This document shows, piece by piece, positions 10,001-18,265 of a stretch of DNA of 40,082 nt. The translations under genes were made by a program, and so were the position numbers. How positions within the stretch are numbered: the stretch's first letter is position 1; every line of letters begins with the position of its first letter. Under the pieces are notes generated by a model. It was not told where the DNA came from. It did not search any database and saw only the letters and a list, made by a program, of their open reading frames with translations. Source of the stretch: Anaerolineales bacterium (GTDB lineage Bacteria > Chloroflexota > Anaerolineae > Anaerolineales > DRKV01); contig JANTFR010000004.1 of assembly GCA_024763355.1 (NCBI GenBank), positions 1 to 40,082 of the forward strand. Reading direction: 5' to 3'.

Positions 10001-10462
10001 GTGCTGCGCGAGTTCAGCCGTCGCCGTGATGTGGAAATTGTGTTTTTTGGCTGTGACCCCGGCGACCCGGATTTTCAGCGCTGGGCGCAAGGTTTTCGCT
10101 GGCGACATGCCGGGGTGCTCACCCGTCCCCAACTGGCGCGTCTGTTCAGCGAGACGGATATCTTCCTGGATGCTTCCGCTTTTCAGGCCATGGGGCTGAC
10201 AGCTATGGAAGCCATGGCTTGCGGTGCGGCGGTGATTGTGCCGCAGGCAGGCGGGGCAGAGAGTTTTGCCGTCCATGAGCGCAATGCGCTGGTGGCGGAT
10301 ACCTCCTCCCACCCTGCCGTTTTGCAGGCCCTGGAACGCCTGAGCACCGACCATGCACTGCGCAAACGCATACGACAGCATGCCATTGCCGATATTTGCG
10401 CGTACGCGCCGGAGCAGGCCGCATACCGTTTGCTGGATGCCTTGTGGGGGGAGACTGCCTGA
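7031..10462 (+). CDS. Tripartite glycosyltransferase: GT4-like, heptad coiled coil, GT2, C-terminal GT4-like
   Basis: TIGYMGTATHLPDLEAIVPVLL (GT4-like); DVIVCVHNALDDVRRCLESVVRYTAPPYTIILVDDGSD (GT2); C-terminal SETDIFLDASAFQAMGLTAMEAMACGAAVIVPQAGGAESF (GT4). Confidence 0.88.
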   Translation: MSMPDMTVVVYTNVAWEHALAWLRYRAPLDMLGWRVLRGNQGVHVSPELAAQADIVLIQRGFPQNYAAFSAVLQTARAHGRPVLYEIDDWLPEMPEEHPAFDSHVEQLIPVFLGILEADGVLVSSEVLRTQVQAFHPRVWLLPNGLPDTLWNVRPPRFPSPDAPVTIGYMGTATHLPDLEAIVPVLLRVLEARPQTVVKVWGCPLPAALTEHPQVFSASAEVGDYCEFAAFFQQQQADFWIAPLLDTPFNRAKSPIKFWEYAASGAPGVFQAMPPYDGVVQHGENGLLAGDEDAWVAACLRLIDHPEERYRLAQGAQHTLRERGMLSRVLPRWEQVLRDAAVLSGGVRHPDDREMLRQTLHRAQQRAWQRHLDTLDILARLDDLQAQHTDLQARHADLQRTHAMVRGELQAILDSRSWRFMRRVQRVREVLIPPGGRREQALKAVFRALRAWRRDGTRFTLRRITDMAHTTVSRHYFRWQQRRYGDVFFPVEAVPSPLPVAARHASVDVIVCVHNALDDVRRCLESVVRYTAPPYTIILVDDGSDVPTRDYLQRFADSQGAVLLRNEQARGYTLAANQGLRASSADYALLLNSDTIVTPGWLDGMVACAESDPRIGLVGPLSNTASWQSVPQTLNEEDDWADNTLPEGVSVVEMARRIRTDSARLYPHIPFLNGFCLMMRRAVLEDVGYFDEETFDAGYGEENDYCLRARKAGWELAVADDVYIYHAQSKSYSHERRRKLARRADQKLAAKHGQPLISRGVQACREDPALMGVRARAQVAHQRASLIQQGLACWEGRRMLFILPVLHATGGGHVIVQEAKSMRQMGVDVHLLNLRPHKATFEREYPECDLPVVYVDEPRLPAHLHQAYDAVFATVYHTVKWLEPLDGVRRGYYIQDFEPWFFEPGTPEYREAWESYTRFDDLVRVTKTEWNNRTLREQVGIEAQVIGPSLDINLFRPRPPSAPPWPERPLRIAAMVRPSTPRRQPQFTVEVLREFSRRRDVEIVFFGCDPGDPDFQRWAQGFRWRHAGVLTRPQLARLFSETDIFLDASAFQAMGLTAMEAMACGAAVIVPQAGGAESFAVHERNALVADTSSHPAVLQALERLSTDHALRKRIRQHAIADICAYAPEQAAYRLLDALWGETA
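8177..8239 (+). repeat. Three tandem 21-bp units encoding DLQ-x4 heptads
   Basis: GACTTGCAAGCGCAGCATACC / GACTTGCAGGCACGCCACGCC / GACTTGCAGCGTACCCATGCC = DLQAQHT DLQARHA DLQRTHA, in frame. Confidence 0.9.
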
Positions 10463-11493
10463 TGCGTGTTCACGTCCTGTTTGCTCACGCTGGCGACCAG
10501 AAACCTTTTGGGTGTTCGTACATCCGCCTCTTGCAGCCTCTGCAGCACCCCGCGGCAGAAAATCGAGGCGAAATCACCTTTGGGGTGCAACCTGAACTTG
10601 CAGATGTGCTTATCGTAGAGCGTACCTGGGGGCCGCGCACCACGCTGGCGCAGGTCGAATCTCTGGTTCAGGCTGTCCGCCGCCAGGGGGCATGTCTGCT
10701 CTTCACGCTGGATGACAATTTACTTGATTTGGATACCATCTCAATTGAGCAGAAGATGTACATGCGCTACCTGGCGCGGCATGCCGATGGGGTGCTGGTT
10801 TCCACCCCTCCGCTGGCGGAGCGCATGCGCAGGCTGAACAGGCGCGTCGTTGTGTTGCCTAATCAGGTGGATGAGCGTCTTTTTCCCACCGAGTATCCTT
10901 CGTTTCCCAAAACAGCACCTCTTACCATTGGGTACATGGGCACACCTACCCATGACGGCGACTTGCGTATGGTGTTGCAGGCCCTGCGGACGGTCTTGCG
11001 CCGTTTCGATGGACGCGTAGAACTGCAGTTGGTTGGCGGCGTGGCCGATTCCCGCTTGCTGCGCCTGTTTGATGGACTGCCAGTGCAGGTATTGCGTGTC
11101 CCGGTGGAGGACATGGCCTACCCCCGCTTTGTGGACTGGATGCGCGCCAACCTGCATTGGGACCTGGCGATTGCCCCGCTGGATGACACCTTTTTCAACC
11201 GCTTCAAATCGGATTTGAAATTTTTGGATTACAGTGCCCTGGGTTTCCCCGGTGTGTACAGCCGCATGCTGGTATACGAGGGGACGGTGCGGCATCTGGA
11301 AACCGGTTATCTGGCCGAGAATACGGTGGCTGCCTGGGAAGAAGCCCTGACCTGGATGTTGGAACATCCCGAAGAACGGCGGCGGATGGGGCAGGCTGCC
11401 TGGCGTTTTGTTCAAGACGAGCGGACTTTGCAGTATCATGCTGCGGCCTGGTGGAAGGCCATCCGAGACCTGTGCGGAGACACCCATGTCTGA
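10462..11493 (+). CDS. Glycosyltransferase, GT4-like
   Basis: MRVHVLFAHAGDQKPFGCSYIRLLQPL...LTIGYMGTPTHDGDLRMVLQALRTVL...; start overlaps the previous stop (TGATG). Confidence 0.82.
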   Translation: MRVHVLFAHAGDQKPFGCSYIRLLQPLQHPAAENRGEITFGVQPELADVLIVERTWGPRTTLAQVESLVQAVRRQGACLLFTLDDNLLDLDTISIEQKMYMRYLARHADGVLVSTPPLAERMRRLNRRVVVLPNQVDERLFPTEYPSFPKTAPLTIGYMGTPTHDGDLRMVLQALRTVLRRFDGRVELQLVGGVADSRLLRLFDGLPVQVLRVPVEDMAYPRFVDWMRANLHWDLAIAPLDDTFFNRFKSDLKFLDYSALGFPGVYSRMLVYEGTVRHLETGYLAENTVAAWEEALTWMLEHPEERRRMGQAAWRFVQDERTLQYHAAAWWKAIRDLCGDTHV

Positions 11494-12259
11494 AAAATCC
11501 CCTTTGCATTGCCTGGTGTGCGGCTACGAGCGCGGCGGTACCACGCTGGTGGGGGAATTGATTCGGCAGCATCCCCAAATGGACGGGCGTTTTGAAGGGG
11601 GGCTGCTCCTGGCTGAGAATTCAGCCGACTTTGCTACGCTTGAACCGTATGTTTCCAACATCAAACGCTTTTGGCACCTTGATGACGATGATATCGCTTA
11701 CCTTTGCGGTGCTGAAAGTTGGATGGATGCCTACAGGCGCTTGCGGGAATGCTCTGATTTGCCAGACAAAAATGTTTCACTATATGACAAGACGCCGGCC
11801 TATATGTTGCGTCTCTCTGAAGTACTGGAAAAAATAGATGTCCCTGCCGTATGCGTGGTGCGTGACCCAAGGGCGCTCTATTGGTCCCACTGGAAACATG
11901 CTATGGAGTCGAAAAATGAACAATCTGCCAAGCCTCCTGTGAGAGATTGGGCACGCTACTATTTGCGTTATGCAAATGGTTTGCACCAAGCACAAAAACA
12001 GTTTTTACACCGCATTCTGGTTGTGCAGATGGAAGAACTTGTTACTGCCCCAGAGCGAGTCGGGCGACAAATATACGATTTTCTAGGGCTAGAGTTTCGT
12101 CCCGAATACACTGGACTACCCGATACTGACAATCCGTACGTTTCCAGGGGAGGAATTGTTAGCAACGTGATTTATGAGTATCTCCAGCATCTCTCGAAAA
12201 TAGACCAATTTTTGTTGCGCTTTTACACCCGCTCTTGTGTTGAGTGGCATTGGAAATGA
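11486..12259 (+). CDS. Sulfotransferase family protein
   Basis: LHCLVCGYERGGTTLVGELIRQHPQ (5' PAPS-loop-like); VPAVCVVRDPRALYWSHWKHAMES (3' PAPS-binding-like). Confidence 0.8.
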   Translation: MSEKSPLHCLVCGYERGGTTLVGELIRQHPQMDGRFEGGLLLAENSADFATLEPYVSNIKRFWHLDDDDIAYLCGAESWMDAYRRLRECSDLPDKNVSLYDKTPAYMLRLSEVLEKIDVPAVCVVRDPRALYWSHWKHAMESKNEQSAKPPVRDWARYYLRYANGLHQAQKQFLHRILVVQMEELVTAPERVGRQIYDFLGLEFRPEYTGLPDTDNPYVSRGGIVSNVIYEYLQHLSKIDQFLLRFYTRSCVEWHWK

Positions 12260-14997
12260 CCTCGCCGCGCTACCTGTCTGCCGCACGGGATGCCGGGCGG
12301 ATGGCAGACCGTCCCTTGCTTGTCACGCTGCAGGGCGGACGAGTGGCGATAGATGAAATTTTGCTGGAAATCTGGCGCTACGCGCAGGAACGCAGCCTGG
12401 CGGATGTGGTCGCGCATTTCGCGGATTTTCCCGCGGACGGTGTGCGCGCCGCGCTGGCCTGCCTGGCCGAAGGGGGGCTGCTCACTCGTCAGGGAACGGA
12501 AGCCCCTGAAAGGGAGTCCAAAAATCAACGGGCAGCATGGCATGGGGGGGGCAGCGAGGCCATCTCCCCCAAAACAGGGGGGGAACGCGTCTCGGTGGTG
12601 CTGGTCACACACAACAGCCGCGCCTGGCTGGATATTTGCCTGCCCTCGCTGACAGCGCAGACCTGGCGTGACATTGAAGTCATCATAGTAGATAACGGTT
12701 CCCGCGATGACACCATCGCCCGGCTGCGGGCAACCCACCCAGAAATTCGGGTACTGGAAATGCCCGCCCCGAGTTCCCTGGCCGCGGCCATCAACGCCGG
12801 CGTGCAGGCCGCCAGCGGCGATTTTTTCCTTCTGCTCAACCCGGATGTGCGCCTGGCACCGGATGCGCTGGCGGAACTGGTGTCCGTCGCCCGCCGTAAC
12901 CCGGATGCCGCCGCCGTTGTTCCGAAATTGAGTTTCCTCTACGCGCCGGGTTTTCTCAACGGCCTGGGCAACCACGTCGGACGTTTTGGCTTTGGGGTAG
13001 ATAACGCCCTGGGGCACCTTGACCTGGGACAGTTCGACCACTGGCGTGACCTGCCTTCAGCCTGTTTTGCGGCTGCCCTCATTCCGCGGTGGGCATGGCA
13101 GGCCGTTGGTCCGATGGATGAGGAGTTCCCGCTCTATTATGAGGACAGCGAGTGGAGTTATCGGGCGCGGCTGCTGGGCTGGCGCATCGTGGGCGCGCCG
13201 CAGGCGGTGGTGTATCACGCTTACGGCGGGCATGCCGAAGCGCAGCCGCAGGCCGGTCTCTCGGCTTTCAAACTGGAACGCGCGGCCTGGGGGCGTTACC
13301 GCTTTGCCTGCAAAATTCCACAGGCCCCCTGGCGCTTTCTGTGGACGTATGCCCTCGATGATGTATTGCGCGCTGGTTTGGCGCTGCTGCGTAGGCAAGG
13401 GGATGTCTTGCAGGCGTACCGCAGGGTATGGACGCGCCTCTGGCGGGAACGGAAGACCTTGCGCGCTGCCCGGCGCGAGGTGCAGTCTCGCCGCAGAGTG
13501 ACGGATGCCGCTCTGTTCGCGTTACAACGGCACATACCGCCGCCCCGCGTGTGGCGCGGTATGCCCGAATTGACCTGGAATTCTGTGTTACACGAGTACC
13601 TGCCGCTCATAAAGGCAGGCAAGACCCGTTCCATGCCCGAATTTGATTCGTCACCTGTGCATTTGCTCATCGTCAGCCACGATGTGGTGGGAGAGAAAAT
13701 GGCCGGCCCCGGCATGCGCTACCTGGAGATGGCGCGTGCCTTGCAAGGCGATGCTCTGCAGGTCACGCTCGCGATGCCGGGCGAGGCCGCACTGTCCGAT
13801 GCCGGCGTGCCGCTGGCGGCCTACCGTGGCGCATCCGACTTGCGCATCCTGCTTGCCGAAAGTGATGTGGTACTTTTCTCGGCGTATTTGCTGGAGCGTT
13901 ATCCCTTCCTGGCCGAAGGTGCGCCGCGGCGAGTGGTAGACCTGTATGACCCGTTGGTGCTGGAAAATTTGCACTATCACCTGGATGAGCCGCTGGAAGC
14001 GCAGCAGGCGCGCAATCGCCAGGTGGTGACGCAGATGAATCGACTGGTGCAGGCCGGGGATTTCTTCCTGTGCGGCAATGAGCGTCAGCGCGATTTTTGG
14101 CTGGGGGTGCTGGCGGCCAACGGGCGCGTCAACCCTTCTACTTACGCCCAGGATAGCACCCTGCGGCAATTGCTGGATGTGGTTGGAATTGGGATTCCGG
14201 CGCGCCGGCCGCAGCATGAAACACCTTTTTTGCGCGGTGTGCATCCCGCAGTGCCGGAAGATGCCCGCATTGTCTTGTGGGGTGGGGGAATCTGGAACTG
14301 GCTTGACCCGCTTACGCTGGTACGCGCCTGGCCCCAGGTGCTGACGCGTCACCCCAATGCGCGGCTGGTCTTCATGGGCACGCGGCACCCCAATCCCCAG
14401 GTGCCTGTCCACGAGATGGCGCATAAAACCGAAGCCCTGGCCGAGGAATTGGGAGAAAAAGGTCGCAGTATCATCTTTTTGGAGTGGGTCCCGTATACTC
14501 AACGGGAAGCCTTGCTGGTGGAAGCGGATGTCGGCGTGACGTTGCATCCCGTCCACGTGGAGACGCGCTACTCGGCGCGTACGCGGGTGCTGGATTATCT
14601 GTGGGCGCGTTTGCCCGTGGTGATTACCGAGGGGGATGTGACTAGCGAGTGGGTACGGGAATATGACCTGGGGTGTGTTGTCCCCGAATCTGGCGTAGAT
14701 GCGGTTGCTCAGGCTCTTCTCGATGTGCTGGGGCAGCCAAAAGAAGCCTTCGCACCGGCTTTTACCCCGTTGCTGGAGCGGTTTACATGGAAGCGGGTGG
14801 TGCAGCCTCTGGCACAGTATTGTCTGCATGGCGCCCCCGCCCCTGACCGCGTCTCTGGCACCAAACAGTATGGCTCTCTGTTGCCGACGGGCACCCCTTC
14901 CCTGGTGGGGCAGGCTGCTCTCGTATGGCGCACGCAGGGATTACGGGCTATGCTGCGCAAGGGAATGCGTTATTTGCAATGGCGCTTGCGGTATTGA
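12256..14997 (+). CDS. Multi-domain glycosyltransferase: N-terminal PqqD-like small domain, GT2, C-terminal GT4
   Basis: N-terminal ...VAIDEILLEIWRYAQERSLADVVAHFADFPADGVRAALACLAEGGLLTRQG; GT2 VSVVLVTHNSRAWLDICLPSLTAQTWRDIEVIIVDNGSRDDT; GT4 region PEDARIVLWGGGIWNWLDPLTLVRAWPQVLTRHPNARLVFMG. Confidence 0.85.
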   Translation: MTSPRYLSAARDAGRMADRPLLVTLQGGRVAIDEILLEIWRYAQERSLADVVAHFADFPADGVRAALACLAEGGLLTRQGTEAPERESKNQRAAWHGGGSEAISPKTGGERVSVVLVTHNSRAWLDICLPSLTAQTWRDIEVIIVDNGSRDDTIARLRATHPEIRVLEMPAPSSLAAAINAGVQAASGDFFLLLNPDVRLAPDALAELVSVARRNPDAAAVVPKLSFLYAPGFLNGLGNHVGRFGFGVDNALGHLDLGQFDHWRDLPSACFAAALIPRWAWQAVGPMDEEFPLYYEDSEWSYRARLLGWRIVGAPQAVVYHAYGGHAEAQPQAGLSAFKLERAAWGRYRFACKIPQAPWRFLWTYALDDVLRAGLALLRRQGDVLQAYRRVWTRLWRERKTLRAARREVQSRRRVTDAALFALQRHIPPPRVWRGMPELTWNSVLHEYLPLIKAGKTRSMPEFDSSPVHLLIVSHDVVGEKMAGPGMRYLEMARALQGDALQVTLAMPGEAALSDAGVPLAAYRGASDLRILLAESDVVLFSAYLLERYPFLAEGAPRRVVDLYDPLVLENLHYHLDEPLEAQQARNRQVVTQMNRLVQAGDFFLCGNERQRDFWLGVLAANGRVNPSTYAQDSTLRQLLDVVGIGIPARRPQHETPFLRGVHPAVPEDARIVLWGGGIWNWLDPLTLVRAWPQVLTRHPNARLVFMGTRHPNPQVPVHEMAHKTEALAEELGEKGRSIIFLEWVPYTQREALLVEADVGVTLHPVHVETRYSARTRVLDYLWARLPVVITEGDVTSEWVREYDLGCVVPESGVDAVAQALLDVLGQPKEAFAPAFTPLLERFTWKRVVQPLAQYCLHGAPAPDRVSGTKQYGSLLPTGTPSLVGQAALVWRTQGLRAMLRKGMRYLQWRLRY

Positions 14998-15014
14998 TTT
15001 TTGTGCTGTTTGTG

Positions 15015-15044
15015 TTGCGAAAAATGGGGGAGTTATGGTATAGT
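15015..15044 (+). promoter_or_regulatory. Candidate sigma70-type promoter with extended -10
   Basis: TTGCGA (15015-15020), 18-nt spacer, TGG-TATAGT (-10 at 15039-15044). Confidence 0.6.
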
Positions 15045-15050
15045 TTGTCA

Positions 15051-15260
15051 AGGCGCCTTGTGTTTTCATGATTTTAAGCATCGCAATATGCGCCTGCTGG
15101 TGCGTGTGATGGACAGGGAAGAAACTAATGTGCCCGGTTACAACGTTAGCGTTGCAAGGAAAGGGCATCACTTGTTCCGGGTGTGGACAACACGACAAGG
15201 GGTATATCGAGGTCTTGTTGGACCATACCCGCCAAGTCACCTGCCAAAGGAGAACCTCGA
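15051..15260 (+). ncRNA. Structured 5' leader upstream of the secreted protein (candidate cis-regulatory RNA, class unknown)
   Basis: Three consecutive two-part hairpins: 15130-15168, 15171-15199, 15200-15230; then SD aaaggaga at 15246-15253 before ATG 15261. Confidence 0.45.
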
Positions 15261-17126
15261 ATGGCACAAAAAGCGCTTCGTATTCTGTTGTGGGTGAGCC
15301 TGATTCTGCCCTTTATTGAGATACCAACACATGCCGCTGTTCAAGAGGGCGCGCCGCTGGTTTCTGGAGAGGGGGAAGATTTTGCCACCACGTACCTGCG
15401 CGACCCCTGGGACATGGATGCCTTTACGGATATTTCGACTGGCTTCAACGGCGATATCTTCCACATAACGAATTTCTCGACCTCGGGAGGTGTGTTTTCC
15501 GGCAAATCCACCACGGGAGCGGCGTCTTTTTACGTCCTGCACCCTGGCTATCTTCCCGGCATGCGCACCAGCAAAATCGGGTATCTGCATCCCATTGACC
15601 CCAATCAGTATTCCTGTGTAGCGGTTGCCTCGTATGTGCCTGCAGATTCCAACCCGCGCTATCACTGGGTTTCCTGGGTTGAGGATATGAACCTTACCCA
15701 AGGCGGTTACACCTATGGCATGCGCCTGGATACCGGCCGCTGGAAATTGTACCAATACGACCTCTCTACATGGCCGTATGTGGAAGGAAAGGCGTGGACC
15801 AGCCAAAATTGGCCGGGATTACGCGTTGTTGTGACAAACCAACAAAACGTCAACTTTCAGGTGGACTGGGTACGTCTGACCGATTGCACCCCGGTGTACG
15901 TTACCTTGAACGGCCTGACCGCAGGGCAGACTTATGATATATGGGTTGGACACGGTTCCCCGGAGCGTCAGATTCTGGTTGCCGAGGGTATCTCTCCGGA
16001 TGGTGACGGGAAATACCAACTGGATGTGCAGGGTATAGAGCCGGATACTTACACGTATTACGTCAAACAAGGCAGCAGTGTGGTGCAGCAAAATACCCTG
16101 ACTATCTACCCCAAGCCCCTGCCCGATTTCACGCACCCCTCACCGTTCAGCGGCGACGAATACAGCGCGCTGGCGGGCAACGAGTGGGATATGAGCGCTT
16201 CGGACGATATCGTGGCAGTGTATTGCGCCCAATGGAACGTCGCGGGTGGGGTATTCAATGTGGATACCAAACCTTCCTCGCAATTACCGCCCGAATGTGT
16301 AGGAGCGGGTGCCAATGAGGCCGACCCCCGCGTCTATCTTAACACCCCCGTCTCTGAAGACATTTCCTCCTACCGTTACCTGTCTTTCCGGCATTACATT
16401 GACGGCTCCTGGCAATTGCCCGCCGAAGGCATGGTGGTGCGCTGGGTCTGGCGTGTGCAGCATCCCACCAAACCCGGCGAATTTTGCGAATACGTCTCGG
16501 CTGAGGTAGTGCTGGATGTCAACTGGCAAACCTACTGGGCAGATTTGTACGATGCCTTCAACGGTACACCGGTGGAGACGGGCGGCTCTGTCAACGGAGT
16601 AAGCACCTGCCCAAAGAACATCCCCTGGCAAAATCAGCACAACGCCGTGCTGTATTTCCGCATTGACCCCAACGAAAACATTACCTCTGGCACCTTCCAT
16701 CAGGAGTTCGACTGGATTGCCCTCCGCAAGCCGGATAGTGTGACGCGAGGCTCTCCCTTTGATGTTCAGATGTCCCTCAACGTAGACCCGGCTTCGCTGA
16801 CGACCATGAAACTGTACTACACCACCGACCCTTCCAATCCTACTCAATACATTGCCCAGGGACAGTTCCTGGTTGGCGCACCCCAAAATCCGCTGCGGGC
16901 TGTCTCTCCAGACACGCACATGCCTGCCGGAGCATTCAGCCTCTATCTTCCGCTGATGATGCAAAATTACGAACTGCCTCCTTACCTGCCGCCAGTACCC
17001 AACGAAGTCCGTTACCGTTGGGATACCGCTGGCGTAGCCGCTGGCACATACTACATCTGTGCGGTCAGCAATGACGGGTATAATCAGAGTACGTATTGCA
17101 GTTATACCCCCGTAATCGTTCAGTGA
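15261..17126 (+). CDS. Secreted protein of unknown function with duplicated beta-sandwich-like region
   Basis: Signal peptide MAQKALRILLWVSLILPFIEIPTHAA; strong SD upstream; repeated motif RDPWDMDAFTDI / GNEWDMSASDDI; SLYLPLMMQNYELPP motif. Confidence 0.75.
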   Translation: MAQKALRILLWVSLILPFIEIPTHAAVQEGAPLVSGEGEDFATTYLRDPWDMDAFTDISTGFNGDIFHITNFSTSGGVFSGKSTTGAASFYVLHPGYLPGMRTSKIGYLHPIDPNQYSCVAVASYVPADSNPRYHWVSWVEDMNLTQGGYTYGMRLDTGRWKLYQYDLSTWPYVEGKAWTSQNWPGLRVVVTNQQNVNFQVDWVRLTDCTPVYVTLNGLTAGQTYDIWVGHGSPERQILVAEGISPDGDGKYQLDVQGIEPDTYTYYVKQGSSVVQQNTLTIYPKPLPDFTHPSPFSGDEYSALAGNEWDMSASDDIVAVYCAQWNVAGGVFNVDTKPSSQLPPECVGAGANEADPRVYLNTPVSEDISSYRYLSFRHYIDGSWQLPAEGMVVRWVWRVQHPTKPGEFCEYVSAEVVLDVNWQTYWADLYDAFNGTPVETGGSVNGVSTCPKNIPWQNQHNAVLYFRIDPNENITSGTFHQEFDWIALRKPDSVTRGSPFDVQMSLNVDPASLTTMKLYYTTDPSNPTQYIAQGQFLVGAPQNPLRAVSPDTHMPAGAFSLYLPLMMQNYELPPYLPPVPNEVRYRWDTAGVAAGTYYICAVSNDGYNQSTYCSYTPVIVQ

Positions 17127-17130
17127 CTTG

Positions 17131-18264
17131 ATGACCATCCTCGCCATCGACGCTACTGCCCTGCCTCCCAACCCTGTCGGGGCGGGGCAGTACATCATCC
17201 ACCTCATCCGGGCATTGCCGCAGGTCGCCGGCGATGCCCGTTTTCTCGTCTATGCCCAGCCGCATGGACGGAGCCTCATCGCCCTGCCGGAAAGTGAAAC
17301 CCTGCGCTTTGTCGTTCTCCCCCAGATGTCTCCGGCGCGCCGCCTGCTGTGGGAACAGACCGCCTTCCCGGCCATGCTGCGCCGCTCCGGAGCGGATGTC
17401 CTGCTTTCGCTGCATTACACCATGCCGTTGGTCAAGCCGCTGCCCCAGGTAGTCGTCTTCCATGACATGACCTTTTTCCTTTTCCCGCATCTGCACACCT
17501 TCAGCAAGCGTCACTTCTTTCGCTGGATGATACGCCAGAGCGCCCGCCGCGCCGACCATATCTTGACCGTATCCGAAAGCACCCGGCAGGACACCCTGCG
17601 TTTTTCGGATGCGCCGCCCGAAAAAATCACCGCCGCACCTCTGGGAGTCACCCCTGATTTCCATCCCATTGACGATGCCGCTGCCCTGGAAGGGGTACGC
17701 GCCCGCTATGCCCTGCCGCAACGCTTCGTACTTTTCGTCGGCCTGCTGGAACCTCGTAAGAACCTGCCAGCCCTGCTGCGCGCCTTCCAAAAGGTTGCCC
17801 CGGCCTGTCCCGATGTGCAACTGGTTATTGTCGGTCGCAAAGGCTGGATGTACGAACAGGCGCTACACTTGGTAACCAGCCTGGGGCTGCAGGGACGCGT
17901 GCATTTTACCGGTTACGTTACCCAGCAAGACCTGCCGGTGGTGTATAATCTGGCGGAAGTGGTGGCCTACCCCTCCCTGTACGAGGGCTTTGGATTGCCC
18001 GTCCTGGAGGCGATGGCCTGCGGCAAACCGGTGGTGACCTCCAACCGCTCGGCCATGCCTGAAATTGCCGGGCAGGCCGCCGTGTTGGTTCCCCCTGAAT
18101 CTCCCGATGCGCTGGCGCAAGCCCTGGCGCGCCTGCTGGAATCCCCCGAAGAACGTGTCCGCCTGTCCGCGGCCGCCCTGCGCCGTGCCGCGCAATTTAC
18201 CTGGCAGCGCACCGCCCGTCTCACGCTGGATGCCTGCCGCAAAGTGATGAAGGCAGAGGGGTGA
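17131..18264 (+). CDS. Glycosyltransferase family 4
   Basis: MTILAIDATALPPNPVGAGQYIIHLIRALP...LFVGLLEPRKNLPALLRAF...AYPSLYEGFGLPVLEAMACGKPVVTSNRSAMPEIAG. Confidence 0.95.
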   Translation: MTILAIDATALPPNPVGAGQYIIHLIRALPQVAGDARFLVYAQPHGRSLIALPESETLRFVVLPQMSPARRLLWEQTAFPAMLRRSGADVLLSLHYTMPLVKPLPQVVVFHDMTFFLFPHLHTFSKRHFFRWMIRQSARRADHILTVSESTRQDTLRFSDAPPEKITAAPLGVTPDFHPIDDAAALEGVRARYALPQRFVLFVGLLEPRKNLPALLRAFQKVAPACPDVQLVIVGRKGWMYEQALHLVTSLGLQGRVHFTGYVTQQDLPVVYNLAEVVAYPSLYEGFGLPVLEAMACGKPVVTSNRSAMPEIAGQAAVLVPPESPDALAQALARLLESPEERVRLSAAALRRAAQFTWQRTARLTLDACRKVMKAEG

Positions 18265-18265
18265 C

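Noticed and set aside
9302-10381. 359-aa minus-strand ORF
   Set aside because: Antisense to the GT4 domain of the tripartite glycosyltransferase.
15128-15319. 63-aa ORF with CSGCG motif in the leader before 15261
   Set aside because: Runs through the SD and start of the real gene in another frame; the hairpin-rich leader interpretation fits better. Could still be a leader peptide but there is no direct support.
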